Part shown: one piece after another, positions 27,466 through 35,926 of the stretch | How positions within the stretch are numbered: position 1 is the first letter of the stretch | Layout of the letters: the number at the start of each line of letters is the position of its first letter | Assembly (NCBI RefSeq): GCF_036924525.1 | Contig: NZ_JAZHRU010000001.1 | Location: 766,001 to 830,000, forward strand | Source of the DNA: Bradyrhizobium sp. AZCC 1719 | GTDB lineage: Bacteria > Pseudomonadota > Alphaproteobacteria > Rhizobiales > Xanthobacteraceae | DNA length: 64,000 nt | Reading direction: 5' to 3' | Made by a program: the position numbers and the translations under genes | The notes under the pieces: generated by a model | Databases searched by the model: none | Seen by the model: the letters and a program-made list of their open reading frames with translations, nothing else | What the model was told of the DNA's origin: nothing

Positions 27466-28260
27466 ATGTTGGAACCACCAGCGCAGTTGCAGCCCAGCCT
27501 CACTGTCGATGGGATAACGATCAATGTTCCCTCGCTTCCGGTGGCCGTGTCTTCGATCGTGTCGGCCGCGCAACATGGCGACAACTTCAGCGTCTGCACG
27601 CTCAATCTCGACCACGTCGTCCAGCTTCAACACCACGCCAATTTTCGCGCGGCCTATCGCCGTGCCCGATTCGTCACCGCCGACGGGTTCCCCATTGTCG
27701 TGCTGAGTCGCCTCATGGGCGTGCAAATCGAACGCACGACCGGTGCCGATCTCGTCGAGCCGGTTTGCGCGGAAGCCCGCAAGAAAGGACTCCCGGTCTT
27801 TCTGCTAGGAGCGAACGATCTCACGCTCAAGATAACGGCTCGGCGTTTGTCGGAGCGCTTCAAGGGATTGCAAATCGCGGGATGCTTTGCGCCGGGAGCA
27901 GGCTTTGATCCCTATTCTATCGAAGCCGATGCTGCGATCGAGCGCATTCGTGCCTCGGGTGCCAGACTTTGCTTCGTCGCGCTGGGTGCGCCACGGCAGG
28001 AGCTGTTCGCGGCGCGATGCCTCGACGAGCTGAATGGAACCGGAGTGTTGTGCATCGGAGCCGCACTCGATTTCATCGCCGGCACGCAAAGCCGCGCGCC
28101 GGCCATCGCGCGCAACACGGGCATGGAATGGGCGTGGCGCATGCTGCGCGAGCCGCGCCGGCTCGGCCCCCGCTATATCAAATGCATGACAGTCGTTCCG
28201 CGCCTCGTTGCGCGAACCATTCCGCAAATCGTCCAGGCACGCATGAGGAAAGCGGCATGA
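27466..28260 (+). CDS. WecB/TagA/CpsF-family glycosyltransferase (GT26)
   Basis: The protein has 264 residues. It transfers N-acetylmannosaminuronic acid, glucosyl or related residues onto lipid-linked intermediates. Motifs are CTLNLDHVVQLQHH, RRARFVTADGFPIV, RTTGADLVEP, FLLGANDL and FVALGAPRQELF, the last being the most diagnostic. The end WAWRMLREPRRLGPRY is also typical. The start at 27466 has AGGAG 5 bases upstream; the longer frame from 27352 is unsupported. Its stop overlaps the next glycosyltransferase start (ATGA), so the two are translationally coupled and begin a second rightward operon. Confidence 0.92.
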   Translation: MLEPPAQLQPSLTVDGITINVPSLPVAVSSIVSAAQHGDNFSVCTLNLDHVVQLQHHANFRAAYRRARFVTADGFPIVVLSRLMGVQIERTTGADLVEPVCAEARKKGLPVFLLGANDLTLKITARRLSERFKGLQIAGCFAPGAGFDPYSIEADAAIERIRASGARLCFVALGAPRQELFAARCLDELNGTGVLCIGAALDFIAGTQSRAPAIARNTGMEWAWRMLREPRRLGPRYIKCMTVVPRLVARTIPQIVQARMRKAA

Positions 28261-29534
28261 CTTCAACATTGACCCTGGCGCTACGGGCGCGAAATGCCAA
28301 CCGGGTAAAGCCACGTTATCAGATCTGCCTGATTCATCCGTTCGATCCGCGCGGCGAAAAGGTCGGCGGCCTCGAAACTTACATCCGCGATTTCATTACG
28401 TTCCATCCAACCGACACCGACATCCTCTTCATCGGCGTCGACTCAACGGGCGAGCTGGAGCTCGGCCGGCTCCACCGGATGACGTTCCGAGGTCGCGGCT
28501 TCGACTTCCTGCCGATCCTGCACTATTCGGACCAGCAGGCGCGCGAAGCGGCCCGCAGCATCCGCACCTCGCTGACCGGACAATTCTTCATGGCACTGCT
28601 GCGCCACTTCGGTCCGATCGCAAGGCTGATCCGCGCCAGGCGGTGCTCGGTCGATCTGCGGCGGGTGGAATTTTCCTGGTTGCCGGCGATCCTGCGGCTG
28701 CCGTTCGTGCAGATGCTTCACGGCGAGGGCGCGCCGAAATTGCAGATGGATTCGCTGCTGCGGAAATACGCCTTCGTTCACAATACCGGCGAGCGGTTTG
28801 CCGTCGCCATGAGCGAGAAATTTCTCTGCGTCAATCCGTTCATCACCGAGCGGTTGCAGCGGACCTATCCGCGCCGCAAGGACAAGATCGATACGCTCTG
28901 GACATGGGTCAACACGGATATCTTCAAGCCGCAACTCTGGCCGCTGAACTCGTCGCCGTTCCAGATCGTGTTTGCCGGCAGGCTCGATGAATTCAAGGAT
29001 CCGCCGCTGATGTTTCGCACGATCGAGCGCCTGCGGCGGCGATTGAACGGCGACGTGCGGTTTCACTATATCGGCACCAGCGACCCGCACCGGTTCGCGG
29101 AGTTCGCCGCGATCGAAGACATCACCGTCCGCCACGGCTTCAAGGACGCCGCCGGCATGGCGGAGACGCTGGCAAGCGCGCATGCCGGCATCCTGACATC
29201 CGAATTCGAAGGCATGCCGCGCTGCGTGCTCGAGACCCTTGCGGTCGGCCGGCCGGTCGTCGCCATGCACCTGCCGCAGCTCGAACCCGTGATCCACTCT
29301 GGCGTCAGCGGCTATCTGGTAGCGCGAAGCGGCAACCGCGACGACATGGCCGATGCGCTCGCGCAGCGGTTCGTCGACGTGCGGAATGCCATCGAAGCCG
29401 GCACGATGAATCCGGTACAAGTCGCCGACTCCATCCGGGCGTTCACGCCGGGCACCCAGCTTGCGCGAGTCTTCCGCTATCATCAGGAAATTCAGGATGC
29501 CCGCGGACTTGCCGCCGCGGCGCCGACTTACTGA
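28257..29534 (+). CDS. Glycosyltransferase family 4 (GT-B)
   Basis: The protein has 425 residues. The acceptor domain begins RYQICLIHPFDPRGEKVGGLE, and FVQMLHGEGAPKLQ follows in mid-domain. The nucleotide-sugar domain has FQIVFAGRLDEFKDP, VRHGFKD and the EX7E-like segment SEFEGMPRCVLETLAVGRPVV. The start overlaps the WecB-like stop by 4 bases. Together with the next gene, it probably extends the repeat unit of the exopolysaccharide. Donor and linkage cannot be predicted. Confidence 0.9.
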   Translation: MTSTLTLALRARNANRVKPRYQICLIHPFDPRGEKVGGLETYIRDFITFHPTDTDILFIGVDSTGELELGRLHRMTFRGRGFDFLPILHYSDQQAREAARSIRTSLTGQFFMALLRHFGPIARLIRARRCSVDLRRVEFSWLPAILRLPFVQMLHGEGAPKLQMDSLLRKYAFVHNTGERFAVAMSEKFLCVNPFITERLQRTYPRRKDKIDTLWTWVNTDIFKPQLWPLNSSPFQIVFAGRLDEFKDPPLMFRTIERLRRRLNGDVRFHYIGTSDPHRFAEFAAIEDITVRHGFKDAAGMAETLASAHAGILTSEFEGMPRCVLETLAVGRPVVAMHLPQLEPVIHSGVSGYLVARSGNRDDMADALAQRFVDVRNAIEAGTMNPVQVADSIRAFTPGTQLARVFRYHQEIQDARGLAAAAPTY

Positions 29535-29544
29535 GGGCGCCGGG

Positions 29545-30726
29545 TTGAACATCCTTCTGTTGACCAGCGAGTTCGCCCCCGCGATGGGAGGAATTGGGAC
29601 TTACGCGCGCGAAATTGCGGCGGCCGCCAGCCGGCTCGGCGCCAAGGTCACCGTGGTGGCGCCGGACTACGCACGGCAAACTGCCGACGACGATCGTACT
29701 CTTCCCTTCGAGGTCGTGCGCTACAGCGGCGGCCTCCACTCCATGCGCGACATGCCGCGCAAGATCATGCTGGCGCGCCGTGGCGTCCGCGGCGACCGAT
29801 ATGACGTGGTCCATGCCGCCGATTGGCCGTTCTTCATTCCGGTTGCGCTTTCGAGATGGCGAACGCAGGCGCGGGTGTTGATGACGGTGCATGGCACCGA
29901 GATCAACGAAACACAGACGCCGCTGAAGCGCATGGCGATCCGCGGCGCCGGCGTGTTCGGACCGCGGACGGAGATCGTCGCCAACAGCGGTTTTACCGAG
30001 ACGCTGTTCCGGGAGCGGTTTGCCGTCGACCCGCGCCGGATCAGCGCGATCAATCTCGGCGTATCGGAGTTCTGGTTCGGCGGACGACGGACGCGCCGGG
30101 AGATTCGCCTGGCCCATCGTCTGCCGGAAGACCGGCTGGTGATGGTCACGGTCGCGCGCATCACGCGCCGCAAGGGACATCATCTGACGCTTGCCGCGCT
30201 GTCGCAGCTTCCGGACGATCTGCGCCATCGCATCACGTGGCTGGTGATCGGCCCGGACGGCGAAGCCGATTATGTCGACGCTCTGCGGCGCGACGCCAAA
30301 GCGGCGGCCTGCGACATTCGGTTCCTCGGCCCGCAATCGAACGAAGACATCCGCGATCTCTATGCGGCCTCGGATTTCTTTTGCCTGACGGGTCTCCCCG
30401 ACACGACCGGCCGGGTGGAGGGATTTGGATTGGTCTATCTCGAGGCCGGGGCCGCCGGCCTGCCGAGCGTCGCGACCGAGGTCGGCGGCGTGCCTGACGC
30501 CGTACTCGCCGACGAGACTGGAATTCTCGTGCCGCCGTCGGCCGAGAGCATATCGCAGGCGATTGCAGAGCTGGCTGCCGATCGGAATCTGCGCGCCATT
30601 CTCGCGGCAGGCGCATCCTCCCATGCCCGCGCCCTTTCATGGGAACGATGCGCAGCAATCACCTATGGCCTGCCCTACACCGGCAAGCCGGCATCTGCAG
30701 ACCGCGCCATCGGAATAACGGCATGA
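29545..30726 (+). CDS. Glycosyltransferase family 4 (GT-B)
   Basis: This 393-residue protein starts NILLLTSEFAPAMGGIGTYA, the glycine-rich acceptor-domain loop of GT4 enzymes. Later motifs are VHAADWPFFIP, TVHGTEINE, TVARITRRKGHHLTL and GRVEGFGLVYLEAGAAGLPSV, with the donor-binding Glu pair. The TTG at 29545 is preferred because it begins just before the first beta-strand and 10 bp after the previous stop. An ATG at 29497 would overlap the upstream gene. It ends in an ATGA overlap with the small secreted protein. Confidence 0.9.
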   Translation: MNILLLTSEFAPAMGGIGTYAREIAAAASRLGAKVTVVAPDYARQTADDDRTLPFEVVRYSGGLHSMRDMPRKIMLARRGVRGDRYDVVHAADWPFFIPVALSRWRTQARVLMTVHGTEINETQTPLKRMAIRGAGVFGPRTEIVANSGFTETLFRERFAVDPRRISAINLGVSEFWFGGRRTRREIRLAHRLPEDRLVMVTVARITRRKGHHLTLAALSQLPDDLRHRITWLVIGPDGEADYVDALRRDAKAAACDIRFLGPQSNEDIRDLYAASDFFCLTGLPDTTGRVEGFGLVYLEAGAAGLPSVATEVGGVPDAVLADETGILVPPSAESISQAIAELAADRNLRAILAAGASSHARALSWERCAAITYGLPYTGKPASADRAIGITA

Positions 30727-31136
30727 GGCTGCTGGTCGCTACCGCGATTCTGCTGACGCTCGCAAGCGGTGCAGCGCGGGCGGACAACGAGAACTGCCGC
30801 AAGAGCCGCGAGTATCTCCTGGGAACGCCCGGCGGGGACCAGTCCCTGACGCCGCAGGCCTATAACGACCTGTTCAAGATCTGCGTCGCGGCATCAGCCA
30901 TGCCCAACGTGAAGGATGCGTATATCCTGCGGGATGGCGGCATAGCCGTGGTCCCCAAACAGGATACCGTTTCAGCGACGGCAGCCACGCTGGCTCAGTT
31001 CTGCGACGCCTATCCTCGCGGCGTGCTCCGCTTCATCACGAGCAAGGAAAAGCTTTCCATCCGCTCCGTTACCGACGTCGCACGAATGTCATCGACCTCG
31101 TCCACGCCATGCAAAAAGATTAAAGGCGTTTCCTAG
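30723..31136 (+). CDS. Small secreted cysteine-rich protein, possibly Rap1a/Tai-like fold
   Basis: This is a 137-residue protein with a clean signal peptide (MRLLVATAILLTLASGAARA) and four cysteines in the mature part (NENCRK, FKICVAA, AQFCDAYP, TPCKKI). The spacing around FKIC ... GGIAVVPKQDT ... QFCDAYP recalls the Rap1a/Tai immunity-like fold, found in many periplasmic proteins of unknown role. Resemblance is judged by eye and is uncertain. It is translationally coupled (ATGA) to the upstream glycosyltransferase, so it belongs to the exopolysaccharide operon. It ends 23 bp from a convergent gene. Confidence 0.72.
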   Translation: MRLLVATAILLTLASGAARADNENCRKSREYLLGTPGGDQSLTPQAYNDLFKICVAASAMPNVKDAYILRDGGIAVVPKQDTVSATAATLAQFCDAYPRGVLRFITSKEKLSIRSVTDVARMSSTSSTPCKKIKGVS

Positions 31137-31159
31137 AGCTGCGCGCCATCGGTCGAAAC

Positions 31160-32140
31160 TCACTTCTGCCGATTGTAGTAATCCGGCATGTCATGCGGAT
31201 CCATCGCCTGTTCGGCCCTGCGCCCCAGAAAGAAGAAGCCGCTGGCGGCATCTGCTGCGGCCCGGCCGCGACCGAACGCATCGAGATATCTGATCCAGAA
31301 GAACGGCAGCACGATCAGACGTGACAGCTTGTTGCCCGCGCCGAGCGCGCGCGCGAAATAGCGGATCGACCATTCAAGAGCCACGCCGGCGCCGCCGACC
31401 GGTCCGGCGTTGATCTCGGAAAACCGCCTGAACAGCCAGCGATGACCGCTCTGCGTGAAACGCGAGAAGTCATAGGCCCGCTCGTGCACCTGCTGCATGA
31501 ACGGAGTCTCCGCGTAGACCAGGCCTTCCAGCCGCAGCACCCGATGCAGCTCGGCAACGACCGTTGCGGGCTCCAGCACATGTTCCAGCACCGCCTGCAC
31601 CCAGACGCCGTCGAACACGCCGTCTTCGAAGGGTAGGCTGTGGGCGTCAGCCACCAGCACGGTGTGCGGCGAAGCGTAGACGTCAGTGCCTACAAGCTCG
31701 ATGGAGTCGTCCCGGTAGAGTTCGTCTGCGCCCAAACCGATCGTCCCGCCTCCGACAACGAGCACAACCGGCCGCCTCGACTCCCGCTTCAACAGCTCGA
31801 TGAACGTTGCGCTGTTGGCGACCGCAACCGGATTGCCTCCAAAGGTAAGGCGATGCAGCCGCGATCCAAGGGAACGGCGACTGACGTCCCGCTGCAGCGC
31901 CGAGCCATTCTCGGCCTCGTACATCCTGCGTTCAAAAATGCTGGTTGCGAAATCGATCAGCACCGGCTGCGCGCCGATCATCGGAAACCCGACTTTGCTA
32001 TAATCGCAGGCACGGTTCGAGCAGGTCGGCTGTGACCACACGTTCCGCAGCGGCGACGAGCAGCGAGGACAGCGAAGGCGCTTCTTCCAGTGCGTGGGTT
32101 CCGTATTTGTTAACGAACGGTCGACGGCAGAAAGCTGCAA
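31160..32140 (-). CDS. Zinc-ribbon class I SAM-dependent methyltransferase
   Basis: This 326-residue protein has an N-terminal zinc ribbon (RCPRCSSP, then TCSNRACDYS, residues about 23-47). A methyltransferase core follows: VVLVVGGGTIGLGADEL for SAM binding, VADAHSLPFEDGVFDGVW and LEHVLEPATVVAELHRVL. The start is a TTG at 32140 with GAGG 8 bases upstream. It may methylate a sugar or lipid intermediate of the adjoining polysaccharide pathway. It is convergent with the glycosyltransferase operon and downstream of the GH113-like gene in the same direction. Confidence 0.85.
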   Translation of the reverse strand: MQLSAVDRSLTNTEPTHWKKRLRCPRCSSPLRNVWSQPTCSNRACDYSKVGFPMIGAQPVLIDFATSIFERRMYEAENGSALQRDVSRRSLGSRLHRLTFGGNPVAVANSATFIELLKRESRRPVVLVVGGGTIGLGADELYRDDSIELVGTDVYASPHTVLVADAHSLPFEDGVFDGVWVQAVLEHVLEPATVVAELHRVLRLEGLVYAETPFMQQVHERAYDFSRFTQSGHRWLFRRFSEINAGPVGGAGVALEWSIRYFARALGAGNKLSRLIVLPFFWIRYLDAFGRGRAAADAASGFFFLGRRAEQAMDPHDMPDYYNRQK

Positions 32141-32442
32141 AGAAGGACCTCATATGTCATTTCTTCTGCCCTGCCCCGCTCATGACTCGCAATCGATGCT
32201 ATTTCGAATGCAACGACAGCGCAACAATGCGGGACCGGGAACAATTCGGATGGTTGCAATTTGGGTGTCGCAGGAAGCTGCAGCCAGATGCCACCGTGAG
32301 GGCTTGCGAGAACGCAACGCACAAACCCGCCCTGCTGTTTCGAACAAATTCTAGGAATTATTGAAAGTCTTACAGCCGGTTCGTTTCGCGTCGCCTGGTT
32401 GGCGACATCGGCCTCAGCCGACGAAACCCGGCATCTGCCCGA
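32141..32442. other. Intergenic region without a supportable gene
   Basis: This 302-bp stretch lies between two leftward genes. It probably holds the promoter of the methyltransferase, because it is AT-richer than its flanks (near 32340-32375). A short hairpin, GTCGCC-TGGTT-GGCGAC, at 32390-32406 has no following T-run, so I do not call it a terminator. Confidence 0.45.
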
Positions 32443-34680
32443 TCAGATGAAGAGCAGGTGATCCGATATCAGGTGCGTAATGTATGCATCATGACCGGGA
32501 TCAATCTGGCTCACGCCGTCCCCGATTGAATCCCCTGCCTTGAAACCCCTTACCGCATCATGTCTGGCCGTCTCGCTGAAAATGAACGTATCGCGGCTAG
32601 CGCTGTTCAGGAGGTCGCCGACGGCCCTCGAGGTCAATGTGACTCCAGCGTCATCGGTGTTCCCGATAGATAAGCGGTCATGATTGTCGAAGGTGAGCCG
32701 GTCGCAGGCGCCACCGAAAAACGGCCTCAAGAACCCAAGGAGACGTCCCTCCGCATTTGGGCTAGCACTTTCGACCGTATCATCGCCATCGACCGGTGGC
32801 GGAGAGGCGGAGTTGCCGTCGGTCGCCAGCATTTTCAGCGTGCTGCCAGAGCTCTGCGCCGGACTGGCGGGCATCCCGCTGACGTCGATGACGCCGTCGG
32901 CGAACTGCAGGAATTCAATATGCGTGAGATGATCTTTGCCGTCGCGGCCCGCGACTCGGTCGTTCACCAGCAGTTGGCCGTCGACAATCGAGATGTCGTA
33001 GTCGCGCACGTTGCCGAAAAAATTCGCCGTATCGATGCCCTCTCCGCCCTCGATGATGTCGTCGCCGGCGCCGCCCGTGATCAGATCGTTGCCCGCGCCG
33101 CCATCGATCACGTCGTTGTCCGTCGCCGCGCCGGAAAGCCAATCCTGGTGGCTGGTCATGTCGACATGGATATTGTGGACGTAGAGATCAAACGTGCCGG
33201 GTGAGCTTGCATTGGCGGCGTCGGCCGGTGTCAGCGCGACGCCGTTGATCAGGAAATCCTTGATATGCAGCGCCCGCCCCGGTGTGGCGTTCGCCAGGTT
33301 GATGTCGATGGAGGCGATCGGGCCGAAATCGACGAAGCTTATCGTAAAGGTCTGGTATTCAGACGGATCCGCGGCCGGCTTGAACTCCATTAATCCGGAT
33401 ACCGGCTGGCCGTTGAACTTGATTTGGGCCTGCGCGCCAACGCCGCCAACCGCGGAGCCATAGCCCACGAGGGTAATCGTTGTTACCGCCAGTTTGCCGC
33501 TGCTTGCGGGCCCGCCGACAATGACATCCGCACCGGCGCCGCCATGAATGATGTCATCGCCCAGCCCCGCATTGATCGTGTCATCGCCCCGGCCGAGGTC
33601 GATGAGGTCGACGACGGCCGATCCCCTCATCGCAAGATCGGGCACGGCCCCGTCGCCATGAAAATACTGCGAGACGATCGCCTCGGCCGGCTTTCCCATG
33701 ACGGAATAGCCCGTGCTCGAATATTGATTGTTGAGATCCCATTGCCAGAGCTCGACGCCCTTGAACCAACTGCCGCCATGGGCGGTCCAGACCTGGAAGA
33801 AGGCATTGAAGGCGTCCCCCTGCTCCAGCAGGTCAGGCGTACCATTGCTCGTCCACGATCCCGGAGAGATGGCGGTGCCATCGATGCTGCGATAGCCGAC
33901 CTCGGTCATCAGCAACGGCTTGTCATATTTGGTCGCGAGCGAATGGAGAAAATCGACCGGTGATTTGTAGTCGAACGCCGCCGCGTAATAGGGATTGACC
34001 GGAACGGCAGTCCAGGCATCGACCAGATCCTGCACGGTTGGCGCGTTGCTGGCCGTCAACGGCGGATAGGTGTTGACGCCGATGGTGTCGAGCTGATCCC
34101 AGAAGCTGACGTTTGAAGCTTCGTCGGTCGCCGCCGCATAGGTCAGCTCACCATGATAGACCTCGCGGACTGCCGCAATGAGATCGATCCAGTAGCCGCG
34201 ATACGGCTCGCCGGACAGGCTGCTCATCTCGTTGCCGATCGCGAACATCTCCACGCCACCAGCCTGCGCGACGGTAGCTAGATGCACGATCTCGGACTTG
34301 TAGGACGCGAAAAAGCCCGCGACATCCGCCGGCGCCAGGCTGGATACCCTGGTTCCGTTCAACGTCGAGAGCGCGGCCTTGAACAGCACCGACAGGCCGG
34401 CATCGTGCGCCGCCTGAAAGCCTGACAGGAGGCTGGCGTCGCTTTCGGTCTTGGTTGGTTCGGCAAAGACCGAGTTGGACGTTCCGGTCTGGGTCCAGAT
34501 CCGGGCCGTGAGTTCGATCGAATTCGATCCGAGCGACGCAATCTTTTGAAATGCCTGCTTGGCCGAGGCGCTTGAGAACTGCCCGTTCCATTCGGACAAT
34601 GCGCCAAAACCCTGAACCTCGAAAATACTTGCCACCCGCGCACCCCGCCCCGTGCGACGGATAGCGCGAGGGATTAACAT
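32443..34680 (-). CDS. Secreted GH113-like glycosidase with RTX repeats and carbohydrate-binding module
   Basis: This 745-residue modular protein has an N-terminal TIM barrel (about 16-345), with FAIGNEMSS (acid/base Glu151) and LLMTEVGYRS (Glu260), the layout of GH113 beta-mannanases. RTX nonapeptides GRGDDTINAG and GDDIIHGGAGAD occupy 363-390. A beta-sandwich resembling calcium-dependent xylan-binding modules runs about 397-515, and more RTX repeats fill 522-549. The C-terminus (about 650-745) is rich in Asp and His and probably carries the type I secretion signal. No N-terminal signal peptide is visible, as expected. No T1SS genes are in the window. It adjoins the exopolysaccharide locus and may cut its polymer. 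Confidence 0.85.
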   Translation of the reverse strand: MLIPRAIRRTGRGARVASIFEVQGFGALSEWNGQFSSASAKQAFQKIASLGSNSIELTARIWTQTGTSNSVFAEPTKTESDASLLSGFQAAHDAGLSVLFKAALSTLNGTRVSSLAPADVAGFFASYKSEIVHLATVAQAGGVEMFAIGNEMSSLSGEPYRGYWIDLIAAVREVYHGELTYAAATDEASNVSFWDQLDTIGVNTYPPLTASNAPTVQDLVDAWTAVPVNPYYAAAFDYKSPVDFLHSLATKYDKPLLMTEVGYRSIDGTAISPGSWTSNGTPDLLEQGDAFNAFFQVWTAHGGSWFKGVELWQWDLNNQYSSTGYSVMGKPAEAIVSQYFHGDGAVPDLAMRGSAVVDLIDLGRGDDTINAGLGDDIIHGGAGADVIVGGPASSGKLAVTTITLVGYGSAVGGVGAQAQIKFNGQPVSGLMEFKPAADPSEYQTFTISFVDFGPIASIDINLANATPGRALHIKDFLINGVALTPADAANASSPGTFDLYVHNIHVDMTSHQDWLSGAATDNDVIDGGAGNDLITGGAGDDIIEGGEGIDTANFFGNVRDYDISIVDGQLLVNDRVAGRDGKDHLTHIEFLQFADGVIDVSGMPASPAQSSGSTLKMLATDGNSASPPPVDGDDTVESASPNAEGRLLGFLRPFFGGACDRLTFDNHDRLSIGNTDDAGVTLTSRAVGDLLNSASRDTFIFSETARHDAVRGFKAGDSIGDGVSQIDPGHDAYITHLISDHLLFI

Positions 34681-34986
34681 TCAGCTTAAGATGACCTCGG
34701 ACTTGTACGGAGCAGCCCTCGCTTTTTTTGGCGCGTGTTTCACGCGCTGAATGATCGCACGCCAAGTTCCGGCGTGGGAACACGTAGGCTTGCCGTCAAG
34801 CGCTGCGGTTCACCATTTCCATTTGGAACGTCCAGGCGCTGCGCGGCTGCTCGTAGAGCCGCCAATGCGGCTCGCCGATAAAATTGGTTGATAGCTGCTA
34901 GAAGCAACCTTTGATACCTCACGCGAACAATCTCGGCTAAGACTGGGGTCCTCACAAGAACTGTCGATGTCCATGGAGTGAAGACG
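34681..34986. promoter_or_regulatory. Divergent promoter region
   Basis: This 306-bp gap lies between the GH113-like gene (leftward) and the binding-protein gene (rightward). It should contain both promoters. I see no gene, no strong inverted repeat and no named consensus. Confidence 0.4.
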
Positions 34987-35892
34987 ATGCGCCTGTCTGC
35001 GGCGATGATTGCGGCTGCCCTGATCGCCGTGCCTGCAAATGCAAGCGAACTGACCGGAACGCTCCAGAAGATCAAGGAGACGAACAGGATCATCCTCGGC
35101 ATTCAGGAAGCTTCGGTGCCTTTCAGCTATCTGAACGGCGATCAAAAGGCGATTGGATATGCCGTCGACATCTGCATGAGGATCGTCGATGCGGTCAAAC
35201 GCGAACTCAAAGTCTCGACTGTTGCCGTCGAAACGCTTGCCGTCACGTCATCCAATCGCATTCCGCTCATGATGAATGGGACGGTAGACCTCGTCTGCTC
35301 TTCTACCACCAACAATGCGGAGCGGCAGCGCCAGGTGACGTTCACAAATTCGCATTTCCTGTCGGCAACCCGTTTTGCTGCAAGGAAGTCCGACAACATC
35401 ACGATGATCGACCATCTGAAAGGCAAGCCCGTTGTTGCGATATCGGGCTCGACCAACATGGTGCAGCTTAACCAGGTCAATAGCATGCGAAATCTCGGCA
35501 TCGCAGTGCTGGCTGCCAAAGATCAGGCGGAGGCTTTTCTCATGCTGGAGACAGGACGCGCGGCCGCCTACGTCCTCGATGACGTGCAACTCGCCGTCGC
35601 GATCGCGCGATCAAAGGATCCGTCCGCCTACATGATCAGCGAGGAAGCTCTGTCCAGGGCCGAGCCTTACGGGATCATGCTGCGCAAGGACGATGCACCG
35701 TTCAAGGCCGTGGCCGACCGGGCGACCGCGGATCTATACAGAAGCCCGGAGATCGAATCGATCTACCGGAAGTGGTTCGAATCGCCGGTGCCGCCCAACG
35801 GCCTCAATTTCAAGACTCCGATGTCGGCGGTCTTGCGCAAGGCATTCGCCCATCCGTCGGACAGCCCAGACCCGGCAAGCTACGAACGCTGA
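34987..35892 (+). CDS. Periplasmic amino-acid ABC transporter substrate-binding protein (GltI-like)
   Basis: This 301-residue protein has a signal peptide (LSAAMIAAALIAVPANASE) and the family 3 solute-binding fold. IILGIQEASVPFSYLNGDQ, IGYAVDICMRIVDAVKREL and DLVCSSTTNNAERQRQV are close to the glutamate/aspartate-binding GltI group. KSPEIES-like tail text (YRSPEIESIYRKWF) is also typical. The ATG at 34987 has GGAG at the right distance; a GTG at 34978 is less likely. No permease or ATPase gene is adjacent, so it is an orphan that either shares a distant transporter or acts as a sensor. Confidence 0.9.
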   Translation: MRLSAAMIAAALIAVPANASELTGTLQKIKETNRIILGIQEASVPFSYLNGDQKAIGYAVDICMRIVDAVKRELKVSTVAVETLAVTSSNRIPLMMNGTVDLVCSSTTNNAERQRQVTFTNSHFLSATRFAARKSDNITMIDHLKGKPVVAISGSTNMVQLNQVNSMRNLGIAVLAAKDQAEAFLMLETGRAAAYVLDDVQLAVAIARSKDPSAYMISEEALSRAEPYGIMLRKDDAPFKAVADRATADLYRSPEIESIYRKWFESPVPPNGLNFKTPMSAVLRKAFAHPSDSPDPASYER

Positions 35893-35926
35893 GGACAATC
35901 GAACTCAGGTCCATAAGCGCAACCCG

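Noticed and set aside
32390..32406. Hairpin GTCGCC-TGGTT-GGCGAC as a terminator
   Set aside because: The stem is only 6 bp and there is no T-run on either strand.
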